Part shown: positions 1 through 7,562 of the stretch, piece by piece
Layout: every line of letters starts with the position of its first letter
How positions within the stretch are numbered: position 1 is the stretch's first letter
Assembly (NCBI GenBank): GCA_024636955.1
Contig: JAGXGB010000007.1
Coordinates: forward strand, 1 to 36,954
Reading direction: 5' to 3'
DNA: 36,954 nucleotides
From: Bacteroidales bacterium
Lineage (GTDB): Bacteria; Bacteroidota; Bacteroidia; Bacteroidales; Lentimicrobiaceae
Program-made: the position numbers and the translations under genes
Notes under the pieces: model-generated
The model's input: only the letters and a program-made list of their open reading frames with translations
Databases searched by the model: none
What the model was told of the DNA's origin: nothing

Positions 1-224
1 ACCTGGAGGTTATCAAAGGTTGCTAAACTATCAAGCAGAGTTCCCATAAGCCTTTTGGCGATATTGATTTTAACATCACTTTGCCATCGACCGTACATAC
101 TCTGCGAACCATCGAAAACAAAAAGTATTCTGGTTAAGGCATCATCTTTTTCCATTTGAGGTCTGCTCTGCCCAATCCCGAGCAAAGGAAGTAAGAGAAT
201 GAAAAAGATGAATGTTTTTCTCAA
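1..224 (-). CDS. VWA-domain protein, N-terminal fragment (cut by window edge)
   Basis: The reading frame on the minus strand runs off the left edge, so only about 74 N-terminal residues are visible. It opens with a basic start and a hydrophobic stretch (KTFIFFILLLPLLGIGQ) that looks like a Sec signal peptide. A von Willebrand factor A beta-strand with a MIDAS-type motif follows (ILFVFDGSQSMYG, a D-x-S-x-S pattern). VWA proteins of this kind bind ligands through a divalent metal, usually in the periplasm or at the surface. No ATG precedes the signal peptide in frame after the upstream stop, so TTG at 224-222 is the most likely start; CTG at 230-228 is possible. It lies 19 bp downstream of the transketolase stop and is probably co-transcribed with it. 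The fold is fairly sure; the role is unknown. Confidence 0.72.
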   Translation of the reverse strand, partial: MRKTFIFFILLLPLLGIGQSRPQMEKDDALTRILFVFDGSQSMYGRWQSDVKINIAKRLMGTLLDSLATFDNLQ

Positions 225-243
225 AACCAGAATATTTTATCCG

Positions 244-1089
244 TTAGTAATCTGACAAAGTAACAGGCAATTGATTAAGGGCATTTAACAATTGTTCGTC
301 ATTTGGTGCAACACCGTGCCAATGATATTTACCTTTCATGAAGTCAACACCATAACCCATATCAGTGTACATGATGATAACTACTGGCCGTGCTTTATAG
401 CATTTTTGCTTAGCAAGTTGAAGTCCACTTATTACAGCTTGCATATCATTACCAGCCATTTCAATAACTTCCCATCCAAAAGCTTCCCATTTTGCCCTAA
501 GACTTCCCAAAGGCATCACTTTGTCTGTTGGACCGTCAATTTGTTGGCCATTATGATCAATAGTTGCAATAAGGTTATCTATTTTATGAGCAGCAGCAAA
601 CATTGCAGCTTCCCATATCTGTCCTTCATTAAGCTCGCCATCACCATGTAATGAGTATACAATGGTTTTATCAACATCAAGTCTTTTGGCTATTGCAGCA
701 CCAATTGCAACTGAAAGCCCCTGACCAAGAGAGCCACTGGCTACTCTGATACCGGGTAACCCTTCGGCAGTGGCTGGGTGACCTTGTAGGCGGCTATTTA
801 TTTTCCTGAATGTAGCTAATTCGTCGACAGGAAAATAACCTCTTCTTGCCAATACACTGTACCATAATGCTGACAAGTGTCCATTACTAAGAAAAAACAT
901 ATCCTCACCTTTACCTTCCATTGTAAAAGCATCGGGGTTATGTTTCATTAAATCGAAATAGAGTGCTACCATGAACTCCGTACTACCCAATGCTCCACCG
1001 GGATGACCGGATTGAGCTGAATGTACCATGCGCAGGATATCTCTCCTTACCTGTGTGGCAATATTTTCCAGATTAGCCAAATTATGCAT
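244..1089 (-). CDS. Transketolase N-terminal (ThDP-binding) subunit
   Basis: This is the thiamine-diphosphate half of a split transketolase, 281 residues against about 650 for the single-chain enzyme. Transketolase moves two-carbon ketol units between sugar phosphates in the non-oxidative pentose phosphate pathway, in the cytoplasm. The ThDP motif is complete: GDG at residues 149-151 and the closing Asn at 180 (IDHN). Active-site histidines occur in SGHPGG (about 29), SNGHLS (71) and QGHP (104). The pyrimidine-binding and C-terminal domains are absent and should come from a partner polypeptide. That partner is not the next gene, which is a VWA protein. Translation starts at the ATG 15 bp downstream of an exact -7 element. 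It is transcribed divergently from the GH3 fusion gene. Confidence 0.93.
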   Translation of the reverse strand: MHNLANLENIATQVRRDILRMVHSAQSGHPGGALGSTEFMVALYFDLMKHNPDAFTMEGKGEDMFFLSNGHLSALWYSVLARRGYFPVDELATFRKINSRLQGHPATAEGLPGIRVASGSLGQGLSVAIGAAIAKRLDVDKTIVYSLHGDGELNEGQIWEAAMFAAAHKIDNLIATIDHNGQQIDGPTDKVMPLGSLRAKWEAFGWEVIEMAGNDMQAVISGLQLAKQKCYKARPVVIIMYTDMGYGVDFMKGKYHWHGVAPNDEQLLNALNQLPVTLSDY

Positions 1090-1104
1090 AAACTATTTTT
1101 TCGG

Positions 1105-1112
1105 CAAATTTA
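1105..1112 (-). promoter_or_regulatory. -7 promoter element for the transketolase gene
   Basis: On the minus strand the bases read TAAATTTG, an exact match to the Bacteroidota primary-sigma -7 consensus TAnnTTTG. It ends 15 bp before the transketolase ATG, so the leader would be only about 10 nt. No clear -33 TTG box is seen at the usual spacing. Confidence 0.55.
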
Positions 1113-1176
1113 TATCTTTTTTGCTGCCATTCCCGTTTTGTTGATTAAAATCGGAGAGTGTTGAAAAGATTCCTAT

Positions 1177-1184
1177 TACCTTTG
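1177..1184 (+). promoter_or_regulatory. -7 promoter element for the GH3/serine hydrolase gene
   Basis: TACCTTTG matches TAnnTTTG exactly. It ends 49 bp before the ATG at 1234, giving a leader of about 40 nt. Together with the minus-strand element at 1105-1112 it makes the 144-bp gap a divergent promoter region. Confidence 0.5.
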
Positions 1185-1233
1185 ACGGTTAGATGATTAA
1201 CCTGATATTGTAACCATTTTGAATTCTGTTTTC

Positions 1234-4203
1234 ATGTTTGTTCTGCCAAATAAAATCAAAATAATCTGTTTTGTAATTGCTTTATTAATTACTCTACCAT
1301 CACTTCATTCTCAAACTCTCTCAAAAGAACAATGGGTCGACTCGGTATTCAACACATTGTCGGAAAATGAACGAATTGCTCAGTTGTTGATGATACGGGG
1401 CTACTCAAACCGTGATGCGGTTTATAACAATGAATTAACCAGACTCATCAGTGAATTAAAAATCGGAGGCGTTTGTTTCTTTCAGGGAGGTCCGGTTAGG
1501 CAAGCTATCCTAACAAACAAAATTCAGCAAAACTCCAGTGTCCCAGTATATGTAGCTATTGATGGGGAGTGGGGGCTTGGGATGAGGCTCGATAGTGTTA
1601 TTTCATTTCCCAAGCAGATGACTTTGGGAGCAATCAGAAATGACCAGTATATATATGACATGGGTCTGGAAGTAGGAAGGCAGTTATTACGGTTAGGCAT
1701 ACATATTAACTTTGCCCCTGTTGCTGATGTTAACAGCAATCAATTTAACCCTGTAATCAATGCACGTTCTTTCGGAGAGGACCGGCAGAGGGTTGCTGAG
1801 AAATCTTATTTTTACATGAAAGGCATGCAGGACCAGGGTCTAATAGCTGTTGCAAAGCACTTTCCCGGACATGGTGATACTGACATTGATTCACATTACA
1901 GTTTACCCATTATTGATAAGACTAAACCACAAATTGATTCAATTGAGTTGTTTCCCTTCAGGTATCTGATTGATCGTGGCATTAAAGGTATAATGGTTTC
2001 TCATCTTCGAATTCCCCAACTTGATACTGCAGCCAATTCTATTGCAACCCTGTCTGAACCAATATTAAAGGGTTTGTTAAGGCAAAAGATGGGTTTTGAA
2101 GGGATGATCATTACTGATGGTATGGACATGAAGGGTCTTGTTGATTTTTCTGATATCGGAAGGGTTGAGGCTGATGCCTTAAAAGCAGGTAATGATATCC
2201 TCCTACTGCCTGTAGATGCACAAAATGCTATCTTCAATATCTGCAATGCAATTGATCAGGGGTACATCTCACAAGAATTGATTGACGAAAAGTGCAGGCG
2301 GGTCCTTACCTGGAAATACGAATCAGGGCTTGCCAAAAAGAACTTGATAAGGATTGACGGGTTAATGGATGATTTGGGCCTTATTAATTCCCGACTTATC
2401 GCTTTACGGTCTAATTCCCGTGCAATTACCCTACTCAGGAATCCACATAGCCAGATACCAGTTAAAAACCTTAACTCGCTTACAATAGCGAGCATAGTTA
2501 TTGGAGATACTACTATCACACCGTTTCAGCAGATGTTGTCAAAATATGCATTTGTAACTCACTTCAATCTTCCTAAAGAAGCAACAAGTGAACAATTTGA
2601 CTCTATCCATAAGCTACTATTGCCATACAATTTAGTTATTGCGGGCTTCTTAAAATCAAGCGACCTCCCACAGAAGAGGTTTAACATTACTGCAACAGCT
2701 GCTGCATTTATTGACTCATTAGCTGGTGTAAAAAATACTATCCTGAACCTGTTCGCCAGTCCATATTCCCTTTCATTCTTTAATAAAACTGAATTGTTGG
2801 AAGGATTAATAGTTTCCTATCAGGACAATATAGTTATGCAGGAATTAACTGCTCAGGCTATCTTTGGTGGAAGGAATATTGACGGTTTATTACCTGTATC
2901 GGCCAATTCACTTTTCAAGGCAGGAGATGGCTTGACACAGGCTGAGGTGATAAGGGTGTCATTTGGTCTACCTGAAGAAGAAATGATTGCATCAAATGAT
3001 CTATCAACGATCGATTCACTGGTTTATAATGGTATGAATCAAAATGCATTTCCGGGCGCTCAGATTGTTATTATAAAGAACAATAAAGTGATTTTTAATA
3101 GAGCTTATGGCGGTCAAACATATAAAAGCATTACTCCACTCAAAACAGATGACCTTTTCGATCTTGCTTCTTTAACTAAAGTACTTGGCACAACTTTAAT
3201 GGCAATGAAGCTGACCGATAAAAAAATTATTAATCCCGACAGAAAACTAAGCCATTATAATAACAAACTGAAGAAATCAAATAAAAAAGACTTTAGCATA
3301 AGGGAAATAATGGCTCACGAAGCCCGCTTGCAATCATTTATACCCTTCCACATTGGTTTTAACACCGACACTACCAAACCATTGAGTAACCTCCTTGCCA
3401 GGCACTATAGCATTGACTATCATCATAGGATTGCCGACCGACTATATGGAAGAGAAGACCTCCCTGAGATAATCATGGATTCAATTATAAATTCTGATCT
3501 ACTTGTTAAGAAAGGTTACCGATATAGTGACCTGGGCTTCATCATGATGGCCAAAACATTCGAGGAATTAGTTAACCAGCCATTTAGTCACTACCTCAAT
3601 GTAAACTTTTATAGTAAGATGGGTTTACCAACCCTGGGCTTTAATCCACGCGACAGGTTTAGCATGGATCGTATTGCACCCACTGAACTTGATCGCACTT
3701 TCAGGCGCCAACTTGTACATGGTGATGTTCACGATCAGGCAGCTAGTCTCCTGGGAGGTGTAGCTGGTAATGCCGGCCTCTTTTCAAATGCCCTTGATGT
3801 AGCCGTTTTAATGCAAATGGTCCTTCAAAATGGATCGTATGGTGGGGAAAGATATATTGATTCTACAACAGTAGCCGACTTTACCGACTATCAATTCCCG
3901 GGCAGAGACAACAGAAGGGGAGCAGGTTTTGATAAACCCCCTTTAAATCCTGAAGATCCAAGTCCTACCTGCAAGTCAGCTTCTCCATCAAGTTATGGAC
4001 ACAGTGGTTTTACAGGTACTTATATGTGGGTTGACCCCGAGAAGGAGCTTGTATATGTTTTCTTGAGCAACAGAATATATCCTGATGCTGAAAACTCAAA
4101 GATAACAAAGCTCAATGTTCGCACCAATATCCAGGAGGTTATTTACGATGCTATAAATAAAAGCCGTAAACCAACTTCAGCTGCTATGGTTGTAGGTAAT
4201 TAA
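1234..4203 (+). CDS. GH3 beta-N-acetylhexosaminidase (NagZ-like) fused to a beta-lactamase-family serine hydrolase
   Basis: The 989-residue protein has a signal peptide (about 1-27, ending LPSLHSQ) and acts outside the cytoplasm. Residues about 30-370 form a GH3 N-terminal barrel with the NagZ dyad motif KHFPGHGDTD (208-217) and a nucleophile loop ITDGMDM (Asp about 295). A GH3 C-terminal-like domain follows to about 570. Residues about 595-975 are a class C beta-lactamase/esterase fold with SLTK (Ser 646, Lys 649), YSD in the YxN position and HSGFTGT as the third motif. Inference: it removes GlcNAc from muropeptides or chitin-like glycans, and the second domain trims a peptide or ester. The ATG at 1234 is preferred over an in-frame TTG at 1219. 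It is a single gene with its own promoter, convergent with the next operon. The domain calls are sure; the substrate is not. Confidence 0.93.
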   Translation: MFVLPNKIKIICFVIALLITLPSLHSQTLSKEQWVDSVFNTLSENERIAQLLMIRGYSNRDAVYNNELTRLISELKIGGVCFFQGGPVRQAILTNKIQQNSSVPVYVAIDGEWGLGMRLDSVISFPKQMTLGAIRNDQYIYDMGLEVGRQLLRLGIHINFAPVADVNSNQFNPVINARSFGEDRQRVAEKSYFYMKGMQDQGLIAVAKHFPGHGDTDIDSHYSLPIIDKTKPQIDSIELFPFRYLIDRGIKGIMVSHLRIPQLDTAANSIATLSEPILKGLLRQKMGFEGMIITDGMDMKGLVDFSDIGRVEADALKAGNDILLLPVDAQNAIFNICNAIDQGYISQELIDEKCRRVLTWKYESGLAKKNLIRIDGLMDDLGLINSRLIALRSNSRAITLLRNPHSQIPVKNLNSLTIASIVIGDTTITPFQQMLSKYAFVTHFNLPKEATSEQFDSIHKLLLPYNLVIAGFLKSSDLPQKRFNITATAAAFIDSLAGVKNTILNLFASPYSLSFFNKTELLEGLIVSYQDNIVMQELTAQAIFGGRNIDGLLPVSANSLFKAGDGLTQAEVIRVSFGLPEEEMIASNDLSTIDSLVYNGMNQNAFPGAQIVIIKNNKVIFNRAYGGQTYKSITPLKTDDLFDLASLTKVLGTTLMAMKLTDKKIINPDRKLSHYNNKLKKSNKKDFSIREIMAHEARLQSFIPFHIGFNTDTTKPLSNLLARHYSIDYHHRIADRLYGREDLPEIIMDSIINSDLLVKKGYRYSDLGFIMMAKTFEELVNQPFSHYLNVNFYSKMGLPTLGFNPRDRFSMDRIAPTELDRTFRRQLVHGDVHDQAASLLGGVAGNAGLFSNALDVAVLMQMVLQNGSYGGERYIDSTTVADFTDYQFPGRDNRRGAGFDKPPLNPEDPSPTCKSASPSSYGHSGFTGTYMWVDPEKELVYVFLSNRIYPDAENSKITKLNVRTNIQEVIYDAINKSRKPTSAAMVVGN

Positions 4204-4558
4204 ACCAGCATCCCTTCTCTTTATTACTTCTTACTAAAATAAAACAGGCTTGATTTTTAATCAGGTTCGGCTGTTAATTTCGTATTATTCATAACTCACT
4301 GTTTCCTGTATTATTCCAACTTTAATTAAAAAATACGACAGGCTATCAGTTCAATGATTGTTTAATAGTTCTTTTGCTGTATCCTATTCAATAACAACCT
4401 ACTTTTGATTCACATTTGGTTTAAAGCTATCACATAACTATGACATAACTACCTTATCTCTATCAAAAACATAGAGATGAGATAGAGATGAGGTAGAGAT
4501 GACATAGAGATGACATAGAGATGATGGTAATAAAGCCCATTTAAAGCCCTCTTAAAGC
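4204..4558. other. Gene-free 355-bp region between convergent genes, with repeats
   Basis: No convincing ORF lies here. A weak nested inverted repeat sits at 4243-4275: AACAG pairs with CTGTT outside, and TGATT with AATCA inside. It could end the upstream transcript, though it has no U-tract. GTATTATTC occurs twice, at 4282 and 4308. From 4428 onward the sequence has an 11-bp period, described in separate entries. Confidence 0.6.
4428..4525. repeat. Degenerate 11-bp tandem repeat array with internal inverted repeat
   Basis: Nine consecutive 11-bp units can be laid out from 4428, each starting with TA. The right part is clear: ATAGAGATGAG at 4471 and 4482, GTAGAGATGAC at 4493, ATAGAGATGAC at 4504 and ATAGAGATGAT at 4515. 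The first two left units share ACATAAC (4428, 4439). The bases CTACCTTATCTCTATC at 4449-4464 are complementary at 15 of 16 positions to 4481-4496, so the array can also fold as a long hairpin. The units contain TAG and TGA, and an 11-bp step rotates the reading frame. Confidence 0.85.
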
Positions 4559-4559
4559 C
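4531..4559. repeat. Second short 11-bp tandem repeat (TAAAGCC core)
   Basis: TAAAGCC starts at 4531, 4542 and 4553, exactly 11 bp apart, with different 4-bp linkers. This set is unrelated in sequence to the neighbouring array and out of phase with it, but has the same period. The last copy touches the stop codon of the minus-strand gene that begins at 4559. Confidence 0.7.
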
Positions 4560-5692
4560 TATCTGGATATTTCGATAATCATATCATCGTTTGACTTTGG
4601 TGAGCCCCGACCATCCCTGTTACTGGTAGCTATAAACACCCTTCCATCAGTTGAAACACAAACATCACGCAATCTGCCAAAATCATTGTCGTAAAATGTT
4701 GTAGTTTTTACTACATTCATTCCTTGCTCATCAAGATGAAGGATTAATAACTTACCAGCTTTCAGAGAAGTTACTATCAGGGAGTTATTCCATTCAGGAA
4801 TTGCAGAATGTTGGTAATAAGCAATTCCTGCTAACGCCAGGGTAGGAGTATATACTTGTATAGGTTCACGCACATTATTATTACTGCAGAAATCTGCTTC
4901 AGAAGGATTATCGCACATCCCTTTTACATCAGGCCAGCCGTAATTTCTGCCGACTTCAAGTATGTTTATTTCGTCATCCGATTGAGGCCCATGTTCTGAA
5001 CTGTAGAGTATCCCAGTGGGTGAAAAGTCAAGTCCTTGTGAATTTCTAAGGCCTGATGCCCACACATAACTCCCTTGAATTGGATTGTCATCAGGTACGC
5101 TACCATCAGGGTTGATCCTGAGGAGCTTGCCGCTTAATGAGGCCTGATTCTGTGATAAGCTTGTATTTCCAGCATCTCCTGTAGTCATATATAACTTCCC
5201 ATCATGACCAAATATAAGCCTGGCGCCTATGTGATAGTTGTTTCCCGCAATGTTGTCTATTAAAATTTCTTCATCAACAAGCTGATCCTGCTGATAAGTA
5301 TACCTGGTTAATCGTTCCTTAATGGATGAAGCCTGGGTGTATGTGTAAACAAGATAAACCCATGGAGTAGAAGGGAAATCAGGATGTAGGGCCATTCCCA
5401 GCAAGCCTGACTCACCTTCTTCGGTAACTTGAATTTCAATAAGCTCCTTCCTTTCCTTAGTCTCAGGATTGATTTTTAGAACTTTTCCTCCTCTTTCAGT
5501 AACCCAGAGTTCGTTTTCCGGAGACCATAGTATTTCCCACGGAACAATTAGTCCTTTAGCTATAATAGTTGTATCAAGCTTGGTATCAGGATTGCCGTTT
5601 TGACTATCCAGCCGTTCATTACATCCTAAAATAACCAAAGCAAGTATGATTTGAATAATAACAGGAAATTTCTTGATAGATTCGAATTGCAT
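4559..5692 (-). CDS. PQQ-dependent sugar dehydrogenase family lipoprotein (glucose/sorbosone dehydrogenase)
   Basis: This 377-residue protein carries a lipoprotein signal with lipobox VILGC near residue 23, so it should be anchored in the envelope. The rest is a six-bladed beta-propeller of the soluble aldose sugar dehydrogenase (YliI/Asd) family. Family features include LGMALHPDFP, GARLIFGHDGKLYMTTGD, SGLRNSQGLDFSPTG, SSEHGPQSDDEIN and GWPDV. Such enzymes oxidise aldose sugars using PQQ and calcium in the periplasm; PQQ dependence is known of the family, not shown here. The ATG at 5692, 10 bp after the upstream stop, is preferred over a start at 5722 that would overlap the preceding gene. 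It is second in a two-gene unit with another propeller protein. Confidence 0.88.
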   Translation of the reverse strand: MQFESIKKFPVIIQIILALVILGCNERLDSQNGNPDTKLDTTIIAKGLIVPWEILWSPENELWVTERGGKVLKINPETKERKELIEIQVTEEGESGLLGMALHPDFPSTPWVYLVYTYTQASSIKERLTRYTYQQDQLVDEEILIDNIAGNNYHIGARLIFGHDGKLYMTTGDAGNTSLSQNQASLSGKLLRINPDGSVPDDNPIQGSYVWASGLRNSQGLDFSPTGILYSSEHGPQSDDEINILEVGRNYGWPDVKGMCDNPSEADFCSNNNVREPIQVYTPTLALAGIAYYQHSAIPEWNNSLIVTSLKAGKLLILHLDEQGMNVVKTTTFYDNDFGRLRDVCVSTDGRVFIATSNRDGRGSPKSNDDMIIEISR

Positions 5693-5702
5693 CAATGAGT
5701 TT

Positions 5703-6551
5703 CTACTTAAGTTTATAAGCAACTACGCTATTATTGAAAAAGGTTGGCACATAGAGTATTCGATCGTAAGGATCAAATTCAATATCTGCTGCATTTATTT
5801 CCTTGGGTGTGGTATCAAGAAGAAGGAGTCTGGGTTGTCCTTGCTGTATCAAATGAACTCTTCCTGACCAGTCAGATATTAAATAAGTGCTGTCGCCAAT
5901 TCCTTCAAGTCCATCCACTGCACCGGTACTGTCAATATAGGTAGTCATAGTTTTTGTAGTCAGATCGAGAGCAGCAACCCTATTTGCCTGACCACAGAGT
6001 AACCGGCCTGTTTCATAAAACAAGCCATTAGTTGGACCCGCATCTGACTGGTAAAGAATATCCATGACACCATTGAATATCTCAAAAAGATAATCGCCTT
6101 TACTATCAGATATAAATACTCTTCCATCAGCTCCAATGGCAATATCATTCAGATGTATAGCCTTCGGATGCTTGTACCGCTGGGTTATTTTTGCTGAAGA
6201 GACATCAATTTCAACAACTTCATCAATATTAGTAACGTACAACTTACCCTGCAATAAGCCCATACCTTTAGGAGCGCTCATTTCCTCAACCCATTCGTAG
6301 TTGAGGATGTCTCCATCGACATTGTGCCTGGTAATAAAACCGTTGTTATCCTTTTCCCACGACTTTTCATTAATATTTGAAATATAAATCAACTTCTCAC
6401 TTGGATCAAATAATGCTGATTCAGGTGTGCGTAGCCCGGGTTTAGTTTCCCAAAGCCTCTCTAAACGGTCGTTTATATATATTTCCTGTGCAGTTACGCC
6501 ATACATTAAATGTGCAGCTAATACTGTTAGTATTGTGGTAATGAGTTTCAT
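5703..6551 (-). CDS. Secreted SMP-30/gluconolactonase-like beta-propeller protein
   Basis: The 282-residue protein has a signal peptide ending near VTAQE (about residue 22). Repeating propeller blades follow (TPESALFDPSEKLIYISN, HLNDIAIGADGRVFISDS, GLEGIGDSTYLISDW, AADIEFDPYDRILYVPTF). The pattern fits the SMP-30/gluconolactonase/LRE or NHL-like superfamily. Members hydrolyse sugar lactones or act as binding propellers. Its place directly before a sugar dehydrogenase (10 bp gap) suggests, by inference, that it opens the lactone that the dehydrogenase would make. Metal-ligand residues could not be assigned with confidence, so the lactonase activity is tentative. The start is the only ATG before the signal peptide. 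Confidence 0.8.
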   Translation of the reverse strand: MKLITTILTVLAAHLMYGVTAQEIYINDRLERLWETKPGLRTPESALFDPSEKLIYISNINEKSWEKDNNGFITRHNVDGDILNYEWVEEMSAPKGMGLLQGKLYVTNIDEVVEIDVSSAKITQRYKHPKAIHLNDIAIGADGRVFISDSKGDYLFEIFNGVMDILYQSDAGPTNGLFYETGRLLCGQANRVAALDLTTKTMTTYIDSTGAVDGLEGIGDSTYLISDWSGRVHLIQQGQPRLLLLDTTPKEINAADIEFDPYDRILYVPTFFNNSVVAYKLK

Positions 6552-6695
6552 AAGGTATACTTTTTGATTATCAAATAACTAACACAATAATATATTGGAA
6601 AGTTTGTAATAGGTTGGCAAGTAGTTGGTATGATAACAACCAGGTTTCATTAATAAATTTTAGTAAAAGAAATGCTGACTGATATGGAAAAGGTT

Positions 6696-6703
6696 TATCT
6701 TTG
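6696..6703 (+). promoter_or_regulatory. -7 promoter element for tRNA-Leu
   Basis: TATCTTTG matches TAnnTTTG and is followed by CA, as at several other promoters in the window. It ends 11 bp before the first base of the tRNA, so initiation would fall just upstream of the mature 5' end. No -33 TTG is evident. Confidence 0.65.
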
Positions 6704-6714
6704 CACTTCTTAAT

Positions 6715-6796
6715 GCGGATATGGCGTAATTGGTAGCCGCGCCAGACTTAGGATCTGGTGCCGAGAGGCGTAGGAGTTCGAGTCTCCTTATCCGCA
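6715..6796 (+). tRNA. tRNA-Leu, anticodon UAG
   Basis: A complete class II cloverleaf is visible. The acceptor stem is GCGGATA/TATCCGC with discriminator A at 6796. The anticodon stem is CCAGA/TCTGG around the loop CTTAGGA, giving anticodon TAG, which reads CUA leucine codons. The long variable arm (TGCCGAGAGGCGT) is typical of leucine tRNAs. The T arm is AGGAG-TTCGAGT-CTCCT. CCA is not encoded. The msrA stop codon on the other strand begins 2 bases after it, so the T6 run at 6802-6807 that might help termination lies inside msrA. Confidence 0.96.
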
Positions 6797-6798
6797 CT

Positions 6799-7431
6799 TC
6801 ATTTTTTCAGCTTGTCTTTAAAGACTTGCTTTACCTTATCAATTTTCGGTTGGATTACAAAAGCACAGTACGGTGCTTTTTTATTGTTATTGTAATAGTT
6901 AACATGATAATCCTCAGCCGGATAAAAAGCACCTAATTTACTAATTTCAGTTACTATCGGGTTTTGATAAGCGCCTGATTCATTGAGCTTTGTTTTATAT
7001 TGCTCAGCGATTTCTTTCTGCTTTTGATCGTGGTAAAAAATTACTGACCTGTACTGAGTGCCAACATCAGCTCCCTGACGGTTAAGTGTGGTGGGATCAT
7101 GTGATACCCAAAATACTTCCAATAATTCATCAAAACTGATTACTGAAGGATCATATTCAATACGTGTAACTTCCGCATGACCTGTCGCGCCAGAACTTAT
7201 CTGCTCATAGGTAGGATTTTCCCTCTTGCCACCCGAATAACCGGGAGTCACTTTCTTTACGCCTTCAAGTTGTTGAAATACAGCTTCAGTGCACCAGAAA
7301 CATCCTGATCCAAAGGTGGCATATTCGGAATTTGAACTGTTCATATGTATTTTATTAGGTGACTGCGCAATACCTACATTGCTAATTAGCAGCAAAGTGA
7401 GTAGCGTATATGTTAGGGCCTTTTTATTCAT
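6799..7431 (-). CDS. msrA: Peptide-methionine (S)-S-oxide reductase MsrA, exported form
   Basis: MsrA reduces methionine-S-sulfoxide in oxidised proteins. The catalytic motif GCFWC lies at about residues 44-48 of the 210-residue product. It is followed by family signatures VTPGYSGG, YEQISSGATGHAEV, FWVSHDPTTLNRQGADVGTQYRS and AEDYHVNY. A hydrophobic leader (ALTYTLLTLLLISNVGIAQS) precedes the domain, so this copy probably works in the periplasm. The ATG at 7431 is chosen over an in-frame TTG at 7440. No MsrB domain is fused. The gene converges on tRNA-Leu with almost no gap. No partner reductase is adjacent. Confidence 0.95.
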   Translation of the reverse strand: MNKKALTYTLLTLLLISNVGIAQSPNKIHMNSSNSEYATFGSGCFWCTEAVFQQLEGVKKVTPGYSGGKRENPTYEQISSGATGHAEVTRIEYDPSVISFDELLEVFWVSHDPTTLNRQGADVGTQYRSVIFYHDQKQKEIAEQYKTKLNESGAYQNPIVTEISKLGAFYPAEDYHVNYYNNNKKAPYCAFVIQPKIDKVKQVFKDKLKK

Positions 7432-7562
7432 CTTCGTCAATAAACATAATACCTTCCCACATGTTCATTTAAATCTCAGGATAACATATTTCAAAATTGC
7501 ATAACAAATAAGCTCTCCGACAGTTAATTTAGTAACTTCGTTTCGGTTTTATTCACTATACT

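Noticed and set aside
292..651. 119-codon plus-strand ORF
   Set aside because: It lies fully antisense to the transketolase gene with its complete ThDP motif, and its translation has no family features.
3500..3550. YSD in place of YxN in the serine hydrolase domain as a lost active site
   Set aside because: YSD is common among beta-lactamase-family esterases and peptidases, so this is not evidence of inactivation.
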